Assembly (NCBI GenBank): GCA_032622095.1
Contig: CP136069.1
Span: forward strand, 5,136,976-5,200,975
DNA: 64,000 bases
Source of the DNA: Siphonodentalium dalli
Lineage: Eukaryota; Mollusca; Scaphopoda; Gadilida; Siphonodentaliidae
Direction of reading: 5' to 3'
In this document: one piece after another, positions 1 through 13,576 of the stretch
Numbering within the stretch: position 1 is the stretch's first letter
How the letters are laid out: each line of letters opens with the position of its first letter
The notes under the pieces: model-generated
What the model saw: only the letters and a program-made list of their open reading frames with translations
Told to the model about the DNA's origin: nothing
Database searches by the model: none
Position numbers and translations under genes: made by a program

Positions 1-512
1 GTCTGTCCATCTGTCCGTCCGATCGTATAAAACCAGCTTACTGAAATCAGATCATTTATATCCTCCTTGTCCTTCCGCAAGGTCACTGAAATCAGATTTA
101 TATCATCCACATCCATCATCCATCGGTCCGTCCATCCGTCCGCTGACTGAAATCAGATAATTTATAAACTTTAGCCCATGGTAATTCAATTACTAGATTT
201 TCATTGAACTTTAAAAGATGTGAGTGTTACAACTACATGTACAGGTACGTGTATAACATCTACATGTACAGGTACGTGTATAACATTTTAAAATCTAATT
301 TTACATCTTTGTCCCTCTTAAACATTTTTAAAAATCATATCACCCATATGAAATAAACACCAACAACAGATTTAATTTTGGCAATAATTTTGTAATTGTT
401 TAGTGTCCTGATAAATCATCTAATGATTATAAGATAAATGGGTTGAAAAATTCTATATATAACGATATAATCTATATATAACAATATAATCTATATATAA
501 CAATATAATCTC
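1..512. repeat. Short degenerate tandem repeats, no gene
   Basis: Three decayed copies of a unit with 'gtccgtcc' and 'actgaaatcagat' lie in 1-160. A 27-bp direct duplication with 'acatgtacaggtacgtg' lies at 233-290. A ~19-bp AT-rich unit (aatctatatataacaatat) is repeated at 448-512. No coding signal is seen here or in 513-820. Confidence 0.6.
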
Positions 513-831
513 CTCATTCTTCTAACACTTTGTATATGTAGATGTACAATTTAAAAATCCCATTATTACAAGTAAATGTATAGTTTAGTTCAATCTCTTT
601 GTAACTTCACATTTACAGCAAAATATGTTTAAAGTAAATGTTTCAAGAGTGAGTACATGTAGGTCTTTAAGAGGCCACTGGATTAGTTTTTCAGCCACTT
701 GGTCCCAGAAGTACATGTACGTGTACCTGGAGAAACTTTTTTTTTTCGAAGCAGAGAGCCAACATGAGGCCATGTCCCAATTTTTTTCTCAATATTTGAG
801 ATTGAAAAACCTGAGCTACTCGTACTGGTAT

Positions 832-1262
832 TCATCTCGATACTGTATCATATAAAAATTATTAATATCTATCATTCATCTCGATACTGTATCATATAAA
901 AATTATTAATATCTATCATTCATCTAGATACTGTTTCATATAAAAATTATTAATATCTATCATCTCGATACTGTATCATATAAAAATTATTAATATCTAT
1001 CATTCTAGGAAACATAGAATGGGGTTTCCATACATTTTGAATATTAATATCTATCATTCTAAGATATATACATGTAGAATGGGGTTCCCATACATTTTAA
1101 TATTAATATCTATCATTCTAGGAAACATAGAATGGGGTTTCCATACATTTTGAGTATTAATGTCTATCATTCTAGGAAACATAGAATGGGGTTTCCATAC
1201 ATTTTGAGTATTAATGTCTATCATTCTAGGAAACATAAAATGGTGGTTTCCATAAATTTTGA
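832..1262. repeat. Two adjoining AT-rich tandem arrays (~45 bp x4; 54 bp x5)
   Basis: Copies of 'catctcgatactgtatcata...' start near 832, 877, 921 and 961. From about 1002 the unit changes to 54 bp, beginning 'attctaggaaacatagaatg' and ending in the same 'attaatatctatc'. The second array therefore inherited the tail of the first. Confidence 0.75.
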
Positions 1263-1318
1263 GAATTATTTCATATGATCAGCATCCTGACTGGAAAGAC
1301 CCAAATTATTTCTATGAA

Positions 1319-2373
1319 AATAAAATAGTTCTATGAGGGCCAGTAAAATAGTTCTATGAGGGCCAGTAAAATAGTTCTATGAGGGCCAGTAAAATAGTTC
1401 TATGAGGGCCAGTAAAATAGTTCTATGAGGGCCAGTAAAATAGTTCTATGAGGGCCAGTATAATAGTTCTATGAGGGCCAGTATAATAGTTCTATGAGGG
1501 CCAGTATAATAGTTCTATGAGGGCCAGTAAAATAGTTCTATGAGGGCCAGTAAAATAGTTCTATGAGGGCCAGTATAATAGTTCTATGAGGGCCAGTAAA
1601 ATAGTTCTATGAGGGCCAGTAAAATAGTTCTATGAGGGCCAGTAAAATAGTTCTATGAGGGCCAGTATAATAGTTCTATGAGGGCCAGTAAAATAGTTCT
1701 ATGAGGGCCAGTAAAATAGTTCTATGAGGGCCAGTAAAATAGTTCTATTAGGGCCAGTAAAATAGTTCTATGAGGGCCAGTAAAATAGTTCTATGAGGGC
1801 CAGTAAAATAGTTCTATGAGGGCCAGTAAAATAGTTCTATGAGGGCCAGTATAATAGTTCTATGAGGGCCAGTATAATAGTTCTATGAGGGCCAGTAAAA
1901 TAGTTCTATGAGGGCCAGTAAAATAGTTCTATGAGGGCCAGTATAATAGTTCTATGAGGGCCAGTAAAATAGTTCTATGAGGGCCAGTAAAATAGTTCTA
2001 TTAGGGCCAGTAAAATAGTTCTATGAGGGCCAGTAAAATAGTTCTATGAGGGCCAGTAAAATAGTTCTATGAGGGCCAGTATAATAGTTCTATGAGGGCC
2101 AGTAAAATAGTTCTATGAGGGCCAGTAAAATAGTTCTATGAGGGCCAGTAAAATAGTTCTATGAGGGCCAGTAAAATAGTTCTATGAGGGCCAGTAAAAT
2201 AGTTCTATGAGGGCCAGTAAAATAGTTCTATGAGGGCCAGTAAAATAGTTCTATGATGGCCAGTAAAATAGTTCTATGAGGGCCAGTAAAATAGTTCTAT
2301 GAGGGCCAGTAAAATAGTTCTATGAGGGCCAGTAAAATAGTTCTATGAGGGCCAGTAAAATAGTTCTATTAGG
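1319..2373. repeat. 23-bp minisatellite, about 45 copies
   Basis: The unit is 'aaaatagttctatgagggcc' plus 'agt'. The array is highly homogeneous, with scattered variants (gtataat for gtaaaat; attaggg and atgatgg for atgaggg). Variant pairs recur in blocks, as in unequal exchange. The last unit runs straight into a family C transposon copy. Confidence 0.92.
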
Positions 2374-2800
2374 GAAGTTTTTAGAGGATATAGCGAGCAT
2401 GAATTTAGTGTGGGTGTCATTTGCAGATTTGAGGTCCACAGAGGTTGAGTTTAGTGATGCAATCCTGCATGGTGGGCTAGCATCACCAAATTCACCCTCT
2501 GGGGACCTCATCCTGCTGGGAAATATCTATAGTTTCAAATTAATATTGTATTTAGTTACTTTTTCCCTTCTATTCAGTTTCTATTTTTATCCCTTAATTT
2601 CCTAATACATGTATGCAGAAGATAAATTGCATAATCGAGGTGACTAATGGGTGAACATCATCAAATTCAACTGGAGAACTTCAATCTGATCCTAGGTCTC
2701 CCATAGCAGAATGAGGTTCCCAGAGGGAGAATTTGGTGATGCTAGCCTGCGTGTGGGTCACTAAATTCACCCTCTGGAGACCACATTCTGTAAATGACAG
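2374..2800. mobile_element. Family C long foldback element, degenerate copy
   Basis: It carries the family C modules: 'gaggtccacagaggttgaat' with inverted 'ccctctggggacctcatcctg', a central AT-rich part with 'ttcccttctattcagtttct', 'cataatcgaggtgac', then a second hairpin ending 'ccacattctgtaaatgacag'. The left end is lost into the minisatellite. Confidence 0.7.
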
Positions 2801-3006
2801 TACCGGTACATGTGCATATCTAGATCATGCCATGAATCTCTACTCCAGCTGACGCCCGTAGAGATCATATTCCACCAGTACAAAACCCCTGAACTTTTTT
2901 TAAGTTTTGACAGGGAACATTATAAAGTCGAAAAAATAACGCGAGGAATGTACTTCTTTGTTCATACCTGTTGCTTAATGATTTATTCATCAGTACGTAA
3001 AGTTCC

Positions 3007-3527
3007 CAGCTCGAGATTACATTATTTACGTGACTTTTGAGACCCGATTCCACGATAAATATTTATTTTATTCCCTGTCATGAAAATTATGTCGTAAGCG
3101 ACATAACGCGAAAGCAATTCTGGGTCAAGCTCCCCCTGCGTAACACTCACTTACACAATCCAATGCGACGGTTGTCTCTGTTATCGGGGACACAGCGGGC
3201 CGTAGGATACAAGTTTCTTCACAACGGAGACAGATACAAACGATTCATGCACGAAACAATGTTTTATTCCAAATCAATGGCAATATACAGTAGATATTAT
3301 AGTGTGTATTAATGCAGCGTTTGTGTTACGCAGGGGGAGCTTGACCAGTTTTGCAACTGGTTCGGTGGCGGGAAGTTATACTTTCGGACTTAAGTTTCGG
3401 TCATCGACCAATCAGAATTGCTTCCGCGTGCGGCCGCTTACAGTCTGAATTTGGCGACAGAGAATAAAATAAATATTTATCGTTGAATCGGGTCTCAAAA
3501 GTCACGTAAATAATGTAATCTCAAGCT
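3007..3527. mobile_element. ~520-bp element with ~65-bp terminal inverted repeats
   Basis: The left end 'agctcgagattacattattt...gtgacttttgagacccg' is matched inverted by 'cgggtctcaaaagtcac...aataatgtaatctcaagct'. An inner inverted pair lies at 'gtcaagctccccctgcgtaac' and 'gttacgcagggggagcttga'. Open frames inside are short and have no recognised domain. Superfamily unknown; the target duplication is not clear. Confidence 0.75.
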
Positions 3528-3568
3528 GTATATCCAGGGCTGGAGGTCAGGGGTCAACTTAATTTTTA

Positions 3569-3936
3569 CCCTGTGCCAATGCATTCTCTTATATATGCGA
3601 GTCGACCATAGGTCGCCTCGCATATATAAGAGAATGCATTGGCCTAACAATTTTTTACAATTTTAATAATTTTTTCTTGTATTCTTTAACAATTTTATAA
3701 TTTCACCCATACAGAGCCCCAGACAAACATGAGCAGACGACACTCTTCTATATGCTTCTATATATGTGTGGAGCTCCCTGCAGGGTAATGGATGTTTTTT
3801 ATTTTATGTCCTAAAAATTGTAAGAAACATTTATTTAAAAAAAATGATAAAATATTGTTAGGCCAATGCATTCTCTTATATATGCGAGTCGACCTATGGT
3901 CGACTCGCATATATAAGAGAATGCATTGGCACAGGG
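3569..3936. mobile_element. Paired-hairpin element with the P-type core, ends decayed
   Basis: Two ~67-bp palindromes (ccaatgcattctcttatata ... mirrored around 'cgacc(ta)tggtcg') stand inverted about 290 bp apart: 'ccctgtgccaatgc...ggcctaac' on the left and 'gttaggccaatgc...ggcacaggg' on the right. This is the core found inside the TTAA elements below. Terminal TTAA-CCCTTT sequences are not seen here. Confidence 0.75.
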
Positions 3937-4611
3937 TAAAAAAATCCAAGACCCAAGTGAACATTAAAATAGCACTATAATTGGTTTAGTTGACTTAGAA
4001 CACACTGGAGGGTAGGTCAGGGGTCAATTTAATTTTTAAATTTGTATACTGTAGCATTTTGCAGCAATAGGTAGATTTTGTATAGCATTCCCTACCAAAC
4101 ATGTTTTTTCAATGTAAATTGGTTAGCAGAAATTGGAAGTTGCATTGCAATCCAATTAAATCGAGCCCTGAAGGTAGGGTCAGAGGAAAACAAAGACGTA
4201 TTTTACGATGTCGTTGCCAAGGATAAATGTAAAAAAAATGACCAAAGCAAACAGTAACGAACCATATACTAGTATTATGTCATACCAGGTGTAGTTCCTG
4301 TTTTTAAATCGGCTTTATCATTTACTAAGTCTTTGTTTTTCACAGTTTTCCAGCTTGTTAACAGGCACCATGCTATAAACCGCCTCAGGACACAGATATT
4401 AAGGATTTACTCAGATTAGGATAATTAATTATACCCCACCTGCACGCTGCATGCACATATTTATTGACACTCAACAGAAATCTCATTAAATAATATTTAT
4501 GATGGTCATCAGTCAATGGCAAGTTGTCGGGTCACCTGGTATGGCCCCCCAGGATAGTGGTCAATATATGGAGGTAGTCCAGTGGTGCCGACAGTCTCAC
4601 AATATTAACCT

Positions 4612-5424
4612 TCACCTTGTGAGCCAGTGTATTCTCTTATATATGCGAGGTTTCCTATGGGAGACTCACATATAGAAGAGAATCCACTGGCACAGGATCT
4701 TTAATGCTGTATCACCAAGCCATATTCCCCCATTCAAACTGTTTCTTATTTACTTTACTTCATATTCATTTCTTCTCAAATCTGTTCATTACTTTCAATC
4801 AATCATGCCTCAATTGTTCTTTATCTTTATCATCTTAACTAGGGCTTGCCACGTTAATTGCTAATTCTCCAACTAAGCTTCATATAACTCTTATCAATTG
4901 ACATAAATCTTTACACCTATTATTCTAAATGTCCAGGTGGCAAGTCCTGCTGTTAATTATTATGCTTCAGGCTTTCACACTTCTTTGGCTAATCAAATCT
5001 ATTGTTTCATTAAGTTGTATATATATATCAAAACTTCAAAATGTAAGTTAAGTAATTCATCTTTAGACTTCACTCTTCACGGCACCCGGTTCTTATTATC
5101 TCTTCACGGCACCCGGATTATATATTGCATTTCATCGGCACCCGATAGACTGTTCAATACTTGTGTACCTAATATATGCTTGGAATTCAACAATAAATAC
5201 TGTTATTACTATATGTCTGGAGTCTATTGATCATCTTCATATCAAAACCTACCAGAGCTAATTGACCCCGTGATATCAAATTCCAGTCCGTTTTAGCTGC
5301 ACCAGTGCAGCTCCCATCATGACAGGATTATTTAACACTCCCGTATGGAGACTCACACTGACCTAAGCAGACAACAGTCATCAGTGCATTGTTATCTCTG
5401 TCTGGGGCTCCATAAAGGGTTAAA
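4612..5424. repeat. Decayed P-type hairpin, AT-rich DNA and P-related terminal part
   Basis: 4612-4693 is a diverged core hairpin (gccagtgtattctcttatat ... aagagaatccactggcacag). 4700-5285 has no recognisable gene; a 97-codon open frame there is AT-rich with a triplicated 'cggcacccg' and is not credible. 5290-5424 matches the 91-bp unit at 30849-31213 in inverse orientation and ends 'ataaagggttaa'. Confidence 0.55.
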
Positions 5425-5615
5425 GTGTATTTTTACTTCCATGAAGTAGACAGTGTTTCACCTATTAGAGGTGCTTGCCCCAACCGGCTGATTCATACAT
5501 GTCGTAACCTGACCCTTTTTGCGTTAGTAACATTGTGTGGTCGACGTCCTCAGTCACCAAGCCTGAGACGATCGAATCCTGGGTGTCTTTTTGCACGAAA
5601 CCATGCGGCATTGAC

Positions 5616-6052
5616 CAAGCCTGAGATTAGTGTGCCTGTCATTTGCAGAGTGAGGTCCCCAGAGGGTGAATTTAGTGACGCTATCCCGCATGGTGGGCTA
5701 GCATCGCCAAATTCACCCTCTGGGAACCTCATTCTGTATGGCCTTATCTGCTATGGGAGACATAGACTCAGATTGAAGTTCCCAAATGGTGAATATTGTG
5801 ATGTACATGTGCACCCATGGGGACCTCGATTGTGCAAATGTCATCTGCCTATTTGGGGATACTGAGAAACTAAGCTAAAAAAAGAAATAGAATCTATATC
5901 AAGAAGTCTGTAGACATTCGTTAGTAAAGAAACTTTCCCCAGAAGATGAAGCCTAAGCTGAGATCCCAGAGGGTGAATTTAGTGATGCTAGCCTAAATTC
6001 ACCCTCTGGTGACTTCATTCTGCAAATGACAGGCACACTGAAATCAGCCTTG
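5616..6052. mobile_element. Family C long element
   Basis: The left end is 'caagcctgagattagtgtgc...gtcatttgcag' and the right end is 'ctgcaaatgacaggcacac...cagccttg'. Inside is a hairpin with 'gaggtccccagagggtgaat' and inverted 'ttcaccctctgggaacctca', then the long-form middle ('aggcctaag', 'gaaataga', 'gaagatga'). No clear target duplication. Confidence 0.75.
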
Positions 6053-6289
6053 TCCTTGTCCCTATCAGACCTGCTGCCTGATTCATAGTAATATGACCAT
6101 TTCTGCATTAGTAACACTGCGTGGTCCCCAGTCACTGGTCAAAGTATGAAGGAAATCTACACTTACATTGTATATTGGTAACGTCATTTCCTCCATATCT
6201 AGAATGTCGCCATATCAGTTCATTTCTTGACATATTAAAGTGATATGAAACATTCCGGTAGGATGATCAATTTCATTTAATAAAGAAAA

Positions 6290-6777
6290 CCCTGTGCCAT
6301 TCAACAGAAAGCTCTCACTGAGAGCTTTCTCATATATTGGCAACAGGCCATACATGTATATCTGATTAAATCCAGAAAAATTACTCATAATTCTGCTGTG
6401 GTTAAGGAGTCGATTATTTAGGGCATTGCTGAAGAAGGCAGGCTCTTATTCATTGTATTAACTCTTTCATGAACGGGAGCTGCACTAAAGAAAACCCTGT
6501 GCCAATGCATTCTCTTAAATAAGGGAGGCGTTGTAAGTTAGTGCATTCTCCCATAGGGAGCATCATGTACAGAAATGCCCAAAATAATCGACTCCTTAAC
6601 CACAGCAGAATTATGGGTAATTTTTTAGGATTTAGTCGGAAATATGGCTTGTTGCCATTCATCGGAAAGCTCTCACTGAGAGCCATATTTCCGACTAAAT
6701 CCTGAAAAATTACCCATAATTCTGCCGTGGTTAAGGAGTCGATTATTTAGGGCATTACTGTACTTGTATATAGAAGA
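6290..6777. mobile_element. Nested wreck of family B and P-type elements
   Basis: A P-type fragment (ccctgtgccattc) runs into a family B half (6300-6430). A P3 end (ttaactctttcatgaacggg) with core hairpin remnants follows at 6468-6560, and then a fuller family B copy flanked by TA (6568-6762). The order shows repeated insertion of one family into another. Confidence 0.65.
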
Positions 6778-6854
6778 GAATGCACTTGTTTACAAGATCA
6801 GGGTAAATATTGTTTGGCCAATAGTAGTATATAGAGGATCTCCAACGAGTTACA

Positions 6855-7606
6855 GTGTATTTTGAGATATGAGATTTTATGAAACGAGTATGATAAATTT
6901 GATTCACGAGTCGTAGACAAATTGTGAATCAAATTTATCAAACGAGTTTCATAAAATTGATAAAATCATACATGCACGGCGATGGTTGAGATGCTTCACA
7001 ACCGTATATGACGTAATACGACGAAACCTATAGTCCCCATAATTCGCCTCTTTGTTTTTGTTTCTATTTGCGTTAGCATAAAGAAGTTGGACAATAATTG
7101 AATGAAGCAATCATTTTGCAATGTCTGGTAGTAGTGCGGCTTTTCTAAATAGTATTAATCTGCATGGTAATTTACTTGGCACATGGCCAAGTATCCTGGG
7201 AAGCACGCGCCCATTACACACTAGTGAGGGATAAGAATTTATTACACTCATGCACGATTTCCATTAAAAACACTGTTAATTAAAAATGGTCACTATATAT
7301 AGTGAATTATGTCATTTTCCGTGACATCATTGACGATACATTGCTTACTGATCTAGACTGAATTTTCGATGGTTGATCTTTCTCGACATCGGGACTTCCA
7401 TGCATTAATTCTGTGTGTTTTAATCATATTTGGCAAACCAAATTGAAGCAGATGTGTAATAAATAGAGTAATAAATAAGTTTCGAGAATTATGTTCAATA
7501 ATTCACTCGAGGCGAGAAATGTTTGGGTAAGAAAGTCGTGCGCTAATGTGCACTCGTTTCTTACGTATTTCTCTTACCTCTCGTGAATTATTTAACGTAA
7601 TTCTCT
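6855..7606. repeat. Two imperfect palindromes in front of the first visible PH exon
   Basis: 6855-6963 is an inverted repeat around 'cgagtcgtagacaaattg', with arms 'gattttatgaaacgag' and 'cgagtttcataaaatt'. 7486-7606 is an inverted repeat with arms 'cgagaattatgttcaataat' and 'attatttaacgtaattctc'. Between them (6964-7485) no gene is supported. A 38-codon frame from ATG 7121 was considered and rejected. Confidence 0.6.
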
Positions 7607-7718
7607 GAACCAATTGATTACTCTCTATATATTTTATGAATTTTTTAATGATATTATAGGGGTTTGATCAGGTTTGATATATTTCTCATATGATAAAGAT
7701 TTTGATCTTTCTCTTCAG

Positions 7719-7872
7719 GATTATCTTCATAAGCTGAAGGGATCGAGGAAGAATGGATTTTTTCAAGGAAACCCCTGGAGGAAGCGATACTTCGTGTTAC
7801 GGAAGATTGGAGATAAACCTGTTCTGGAGTACTATATCAAGAAACCGAAGAGAAGAAACAGCACTCCAAGAG
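7719..7872 (+). CDS. Adaptor exon a: first half of PH domain
   Basis: The acceptor ttctcttcag is followed by GAT TAT CTT (DYLHKLKG) in phase 0, and the exon ends at the donor AG|GTATGT in phase 1. It encodes beta strands 1-3 of a PH domain, including NPWRKRYFVLR and KPVLEYYIKK. The basic stretch (KKPKRR) lies where PH domains contact phosphoinositides. The preceding coding exon must end in phase 0. No convincing candidate is seen in 1-7700. Confidence 0.85.
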
Positions 7873-10800
7873 GTATGTATAGTAACAGAAACTGACAAGG
7901 GAAAAAGTCATTGGTGCTGGACATATGCAGAATGAGGTCCACAGAAGCAGGGTTTCCGCTAGGGGGTAGGGGGTGGGGCCGCTAGGGGGTAGGGGTGGGG
8001 CTGCTAGGGGGTGGGGCCACTAGGGGGTAGAGGGTGGGGCCGCTAGGTGGTAGGGGTGGGGCCGCTAGGGGGTAGGGGTGGGGCCGGTAGGAGGTGGGGC
8101 CGGTAGGGGGTAGGGGGTGGGGCCGGTAAGGGGTAGGGGGTGAGGCCACTAGGGGGTAGGGGGTGGGGCCGGTAGCCGTCAAGGTGAAAAATCCAGGTAA
8201 AAGTAGCCTGTTTTAGCACTGGTTGAACTACTTTCGTTATATCGGCCAATAGAATCGTGTGAGAGTAGAAATGGCAGATTGTTTTGTTCCATTTCTGCCC
8301 AAGTGCCAAGCTATCAAATCTTATACATGTACCTGTAACTTTAAAACTAGTAAATTTATTAGATATAAATTATTAAATTTACGAAGTACAGAACACCAGT
8401 AATTTGGATCCCGAGTTAAACGTGCTCGTTAATGTTAAAAGACTCACTGTGGAAGACCCAGCAGATATTTCGGATGCATAACGTATCGGAATATATTTTA
8501 GCAGATATTTCGGATGCATAACGTATCGGAATATATTTTAGCAGATATTTCGGATGCATAACATATCGGAATATATTTTAGCAGCTGCAGTGTAAATATA
8601 GAAGGCTGATTACATATCTGGCCGATGAGTATTCTTTGTGGGCAGTGGTAAGATGCCTTGATGCCCGGTGCGGCTACTCCCACATTTCTCTCTCGGTCTA
8701 TTACAAAGTGAACAGTATATTTTGTGGTATAAAACATGACAGGTACGATTAAAATACTGCTGTTTTGCATAACATAACCGGGTACTACCGCAACGTAACT
8801 AACCAGCCTCAAAGGCATAGCTTCTAGCGATGTCAGTTCCGATCACTTCCTCTTTCAATTTTATGTATAACAACACGTTTAGAGTGTGTACACTCACAAG
8901 ATATAAAATAAATTCACCTTTTAAAATTCCTTAGTACTATTCCAACAAAATTCAGAAGTTTTAAACATCTTTATACCTTTATAGACATGCAGTATGTCCT
9001 GGGGTATGGCAGGAGGGGAAAACTTGGCGAGGGGAACAGGGCTGTCAAGGGGACTCCCTGCCGGTATAGCGGAAATCCTGACAGAAGGTGAATTCTAGAA
9101 ATTCACCTTCTGGGGACCTTATTCTGCTTAACAAGTTTTTTAGTTTCTTTAGAAAGTTTCTTTTTCTTTTTTAGTTTAGTTTCTCTATGTCCCCAAATTG
9201 GCAGCTGACACAATGCATAATCGAGGTGCCTAATGGGTGCACATCACCATCTGGGAACTTTAATATGTGTCTATGTCTCCCATAGCAGATGAGACCATGT
9301 AGAATGAGGTCCCCAGAGGACGAATTTGTTGATGCTAGCCTGCTGTGCAGGGTAGCGTCACTAAATTCACTCTTTGGGGACCTCATTCTACAAAATGTTC
9401 TCTCTCTTTTTTCAGACAAAATATTTCTCTGGCCTCGATTCAAGATAGAGAAAATAACGAACCTTAAAAACAGAGCGTATGTGTTTGAGTTGACGACACC
9501 TGAGAAATACCTGTGTTTATCAGCGATGGAACAGAAGTCAATGGATCTGTTTGTGTTCATCATTCAATCGCAGACAAGACTCATTGATGAACTGCGGGGT
9601 AAGTCATCATTCAGTCTCGGACAATGCTATCTGACAAAGTTTTCAATCTGTGTATTTACTATTTATATAAAATAAATTCTTATTAGGGCAGGTTCAGAGA
9701 AAAGGAATTAACCACAAATTTGGGGTTAAGCCCTTAAAAATGGGATATTTATCAAAAATCAAAACAGAAGTTGTCTGCTTTCCCAAATGAGCCCAATTGT
9801 GAGAATGAATAATATATTGCATTTAAGTTCCTTGCTTATATATTTCTTCATTTTCCATCTTGCCCCTCCCATCATGCCCCTCCCCTCATGTTCCCCCCTC
9901 ATACCACTCCCTTCCTGCCCCTTCCCTCATAGTCCTCCCCTCATACCACTCCCCTCATGGTCCTCCCGTCATGTTCCCCCTCAGGGTCCTCCCCTCAGGC
10001 GCCTCTCCTCATACCACTCCCCTCATCGTCCTCCCCTCATACCACTCCAATTTTACCTGGTTCAACAAGCCAATCTGAAGATCACTCAAAACATTTGCTG
10101 AAAATTCCATTGAGCTTTTTACAAGCCTGCAGATAGTGTCTGTCATTTGCAGAATGAGGTCCCCACAGGGTGAATTTAGTGATGCTATCCCGCACAGCAG
10201 GCTAGCATCACCAAATTCACCCTCCGGAGACCTCATTCTGCTTAGGCCCTCAACTGCTATGGCAGACCTAGGATCAGATTGAAGTTCCCCAGTTGAAGTT
10301 GTTGATGATCACCCATTGGACACCTCGATTATGGATTTTACCTTCTGCAAATTAGGGGATATAGAAACTTCCCAGATGGGAAAACGTAACTAAAAACAAT
10401 GTTAATTTGGTACTATAGATACTTCCCAGAAGATGAGGCCTAAGCAGAATGAGGTCTCCGGAGGGTGAATTTGGTGATGCTAGCCCACTGTGCGGGATAG
10501 CCTCACTAAATTCACCCTCTGGGGACCTCATTCTGCAAATGACAGACAAACTATTTGCAGGCTTGAGCTTTTACATGGTCCCTAGAAAAAAATTAAATGC
10601 ACTAACACACAATAATGACCTACGCGACCTTCACCCTTGTAGATACAATGAGTTGTTAATTGATGAATTTAGTGCTGGTTTATGACAGGGCGTTGACAGG
10701 TGGGTGGTATCAATCAACATAATGTTCAGAACGCAATGTGGTTATGTACAGTAATGCCCTAAATAATCGACTCCTTAACCACAGCAGAATTATGGGTAAC

Positions 10801-13535
10801 TTTTCAGGATTTAGTCGGAAATATGGCTTGTTGCCATTCATTAGAAAGCTCTCATTGAGAGCTATCCGATGAATGGCAACAAGCCATATTTCCTACTAAA
10901 TCCTGAAAAGTTACCCATAATTCTGCTATGGTTAAGGAGTCGATTATTTAGGGCATTACTGTATTCCGTCTCACTTCGCCTTGTGTATTTCCTGTTTGTT
11001 TTCTCTGTAATCTGAGTCAGCTGTTTTACCTGGATATTTCTTCCTGAGTATTCAGGCCGCTAAGATGTGATTATGATTACCCGGTTTTGATTTCTTCTGA
11101 CTAACATATGATTAATATGATTACCCAGTTTTGATTTCTTCCGACTAACATATGATTATGATTACCCGGTTTTGATTTCTTCCGACTAACATATGATTAT
11201 GATTACCCGGTTTTGATCTTACTGTAATTTAAGCATATTTTAATGTATCTGAAAAATATTCACAAATACATATGTAATTTAGGCACAAGTTTTTACAACT
11301 TACATTGAGCCTTGCTCCTGAACTTTTGTTTTGATAATTCTTCCGACTAACATATGATTTATGAGCAAGTCTGAGTTTAGTGTGCTTGTCATTTGCAGAA
11401 TGAGGTCCCTCGAGGATGAATTTAGTGATGCTATCCCTCATAGCAGGCTAGAATAACAAAATTCACCCTCTGAGGTCCTCATTCCGCATGGCCTCATCTG
11501 CTATGGGAGACATAGACTCAGATTGAGGTTCCCAAATGGTGAATATTGTGATGTACACCCATTGGGAACCTCGATTATGCAATGTGTCATCTGCCATTTT
11601 GGGGATATAGAGAAACTAAACAAAAAAGAAATAGAATCTTCATGTGTGTGAAGAAGTTTCTATATAAATTTGATAATAAAGAAACTTTCCAGAGAAGATG
11701 AGGCCTAAGCAGAATGACAGGCACACAAAACTGACACTTGAATTCATATTACTGATCATAAGTAGTATTTTCTAGGGGAAAAACTTTTTATGTTAGTAAA
11801 TTAGACTATGGTTTTTTTTTTTTTTTTTTTTTTTATGAGATTGGGTCGCACTTTTTGAATAGACCGCTTCCGTAAATAAAATTGTCAAGTTTATTACTTT
11901 AATCGGATTATACCAGTGGGTTGGCATTACACACATTTCATGGTAGTTTGAATCACATTCCAATTGAAGTTTGGGGGGAGATAGCCTTGTTTTTCTTCCC
12001 GTTCGTTTGTCTGTCCGTCACACTTTTGAGTACCTTCATGGTGTAATCATCTCCTCCTACAGATTTCATCCCAGAGATTTGAAACTTCAGAATATTGTTG
12101 CCCATACATTGAAGATCGTAGATACTTTGATCGTAGATATTTGAAACACACCTATATTCAATATGCACACACACAAAAAAAAAAAAAAATTAGACTATGG
12201 TTGCTTTCTAATTTACAAGGCAGATGGTAGACATATTCACACTACCATTGTATATCTAACTAATCAGATTTACTACCATTGTATATCTAGCCAATCGTCT
12301 CACCGCCTGTTATGTCAGAAGGTTTGATTAATTTTTTTCCACGATTGTTTTGTTTCTATGATTTCCCACATGTTGTGGAAGTCAAGTCTGCAAATAGTGT
12401 GTCTGTCATTTGCAGAATGAGGTCCCCAGAGGGTGAACTTAGTGATGCAATCCTGCAAAGCTGGCTGGCATCACCAAATTCACCCTCTGGGGACCTGATT
12501 CTGCTTAGGCCACAACTTCTATGGGAGACCTAGGATTAGATTGAAGTTACACAGTTGAAGTTGGTGATGTTCACCAATTAGTCACCTCGATTATGCATTT
12601 TATCTTCTGCATGTCGACTCGCATATATAAGAGAATGCATTGGCACAGGGCCCTTCTGTTGGGTAAAGGGTTAAGGGATGTAGAAACTCAACAGAATAGA
12701 AAAAGTAACTAAAAACAATCTTAATTCGAGACCAGAGATACTTCCCAGAAGATGAGGCCTAAGAAGAATGAGGTCCCCCAGAGGGTGAATTTGATGATGC
12801 TGGCCCGCTATGTGGGATGGCGTCACTAAATTCACCCTACGGGGACCTCATTCTGCAAATGACAGACACAATACATTCAGACTTGTTTCCCCACATGCCG
12901 TGATAGCTCATTATCTCAGCATTGCACACATACCTACATGTACAAACTTGCCAAATATCTGTTGGGCAACGCATTTTGCAATAAATACCACAAATGCCAC
13001 CAAATCAAGATGGGCTATGTGTATACCTATCAAGTATCGTGTACAATCTATTTAGTGGTATAGCCCCAGAGGGGGACCCCCCCCACAGAAGGACTGAAAT
13101 GTGCTAATTGAGTGTAAAATTATCATATCATAAATGTTGGTTGCAAAAATCCTGTGTGATATCCCTCACAGCTCAACATAAGAAAACACACCTATATTCA
13201 ATATGCACAAATATATATATCACTGTAAAACACACCTATATTCAATATGCACAAATATATATATACACTGTAAAACACACCTATATTCAATATGCACAAA
13301 TATATATATACACTGTAAAACACACCTATATTCAATATGCATTCAATATGCACAAATATATATATCACTGTAAAACACACCTATATTCAATATGCACAAA
13401 TATATATATACACTGTAAAACACACCTATATTCAATATGCACAAATATATATATACACTGTAAAACACACCTATATTCAATATGCACAAATATATATATA
13501 CACTGTATATTTTTAATTTCTTTGGGCAGTGCGGC

Positions 13536-13576
<41 letters not shown>

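Noticed and set aside
1319-2373. CRISPR-like array of evenly spaced repeats
   Set aside because: The units are contiguous 23-bp copies with no unique spacers, in an animal genome; it is a minisatellite.
4937-5230. 97-codon + frame
   Set aside because: AT-rich, with a triplicated 'cggcacccg', no domain and no splice context.
7121-7240. Possible first adaptor exon (ATG at 7121, MSGSSAAFLNSINLHG, then GTAATT)
   Set aside because: The donor would leave phase 1, while the next exon at 7719 needs phase 0; joining gives a stop within a few codons.
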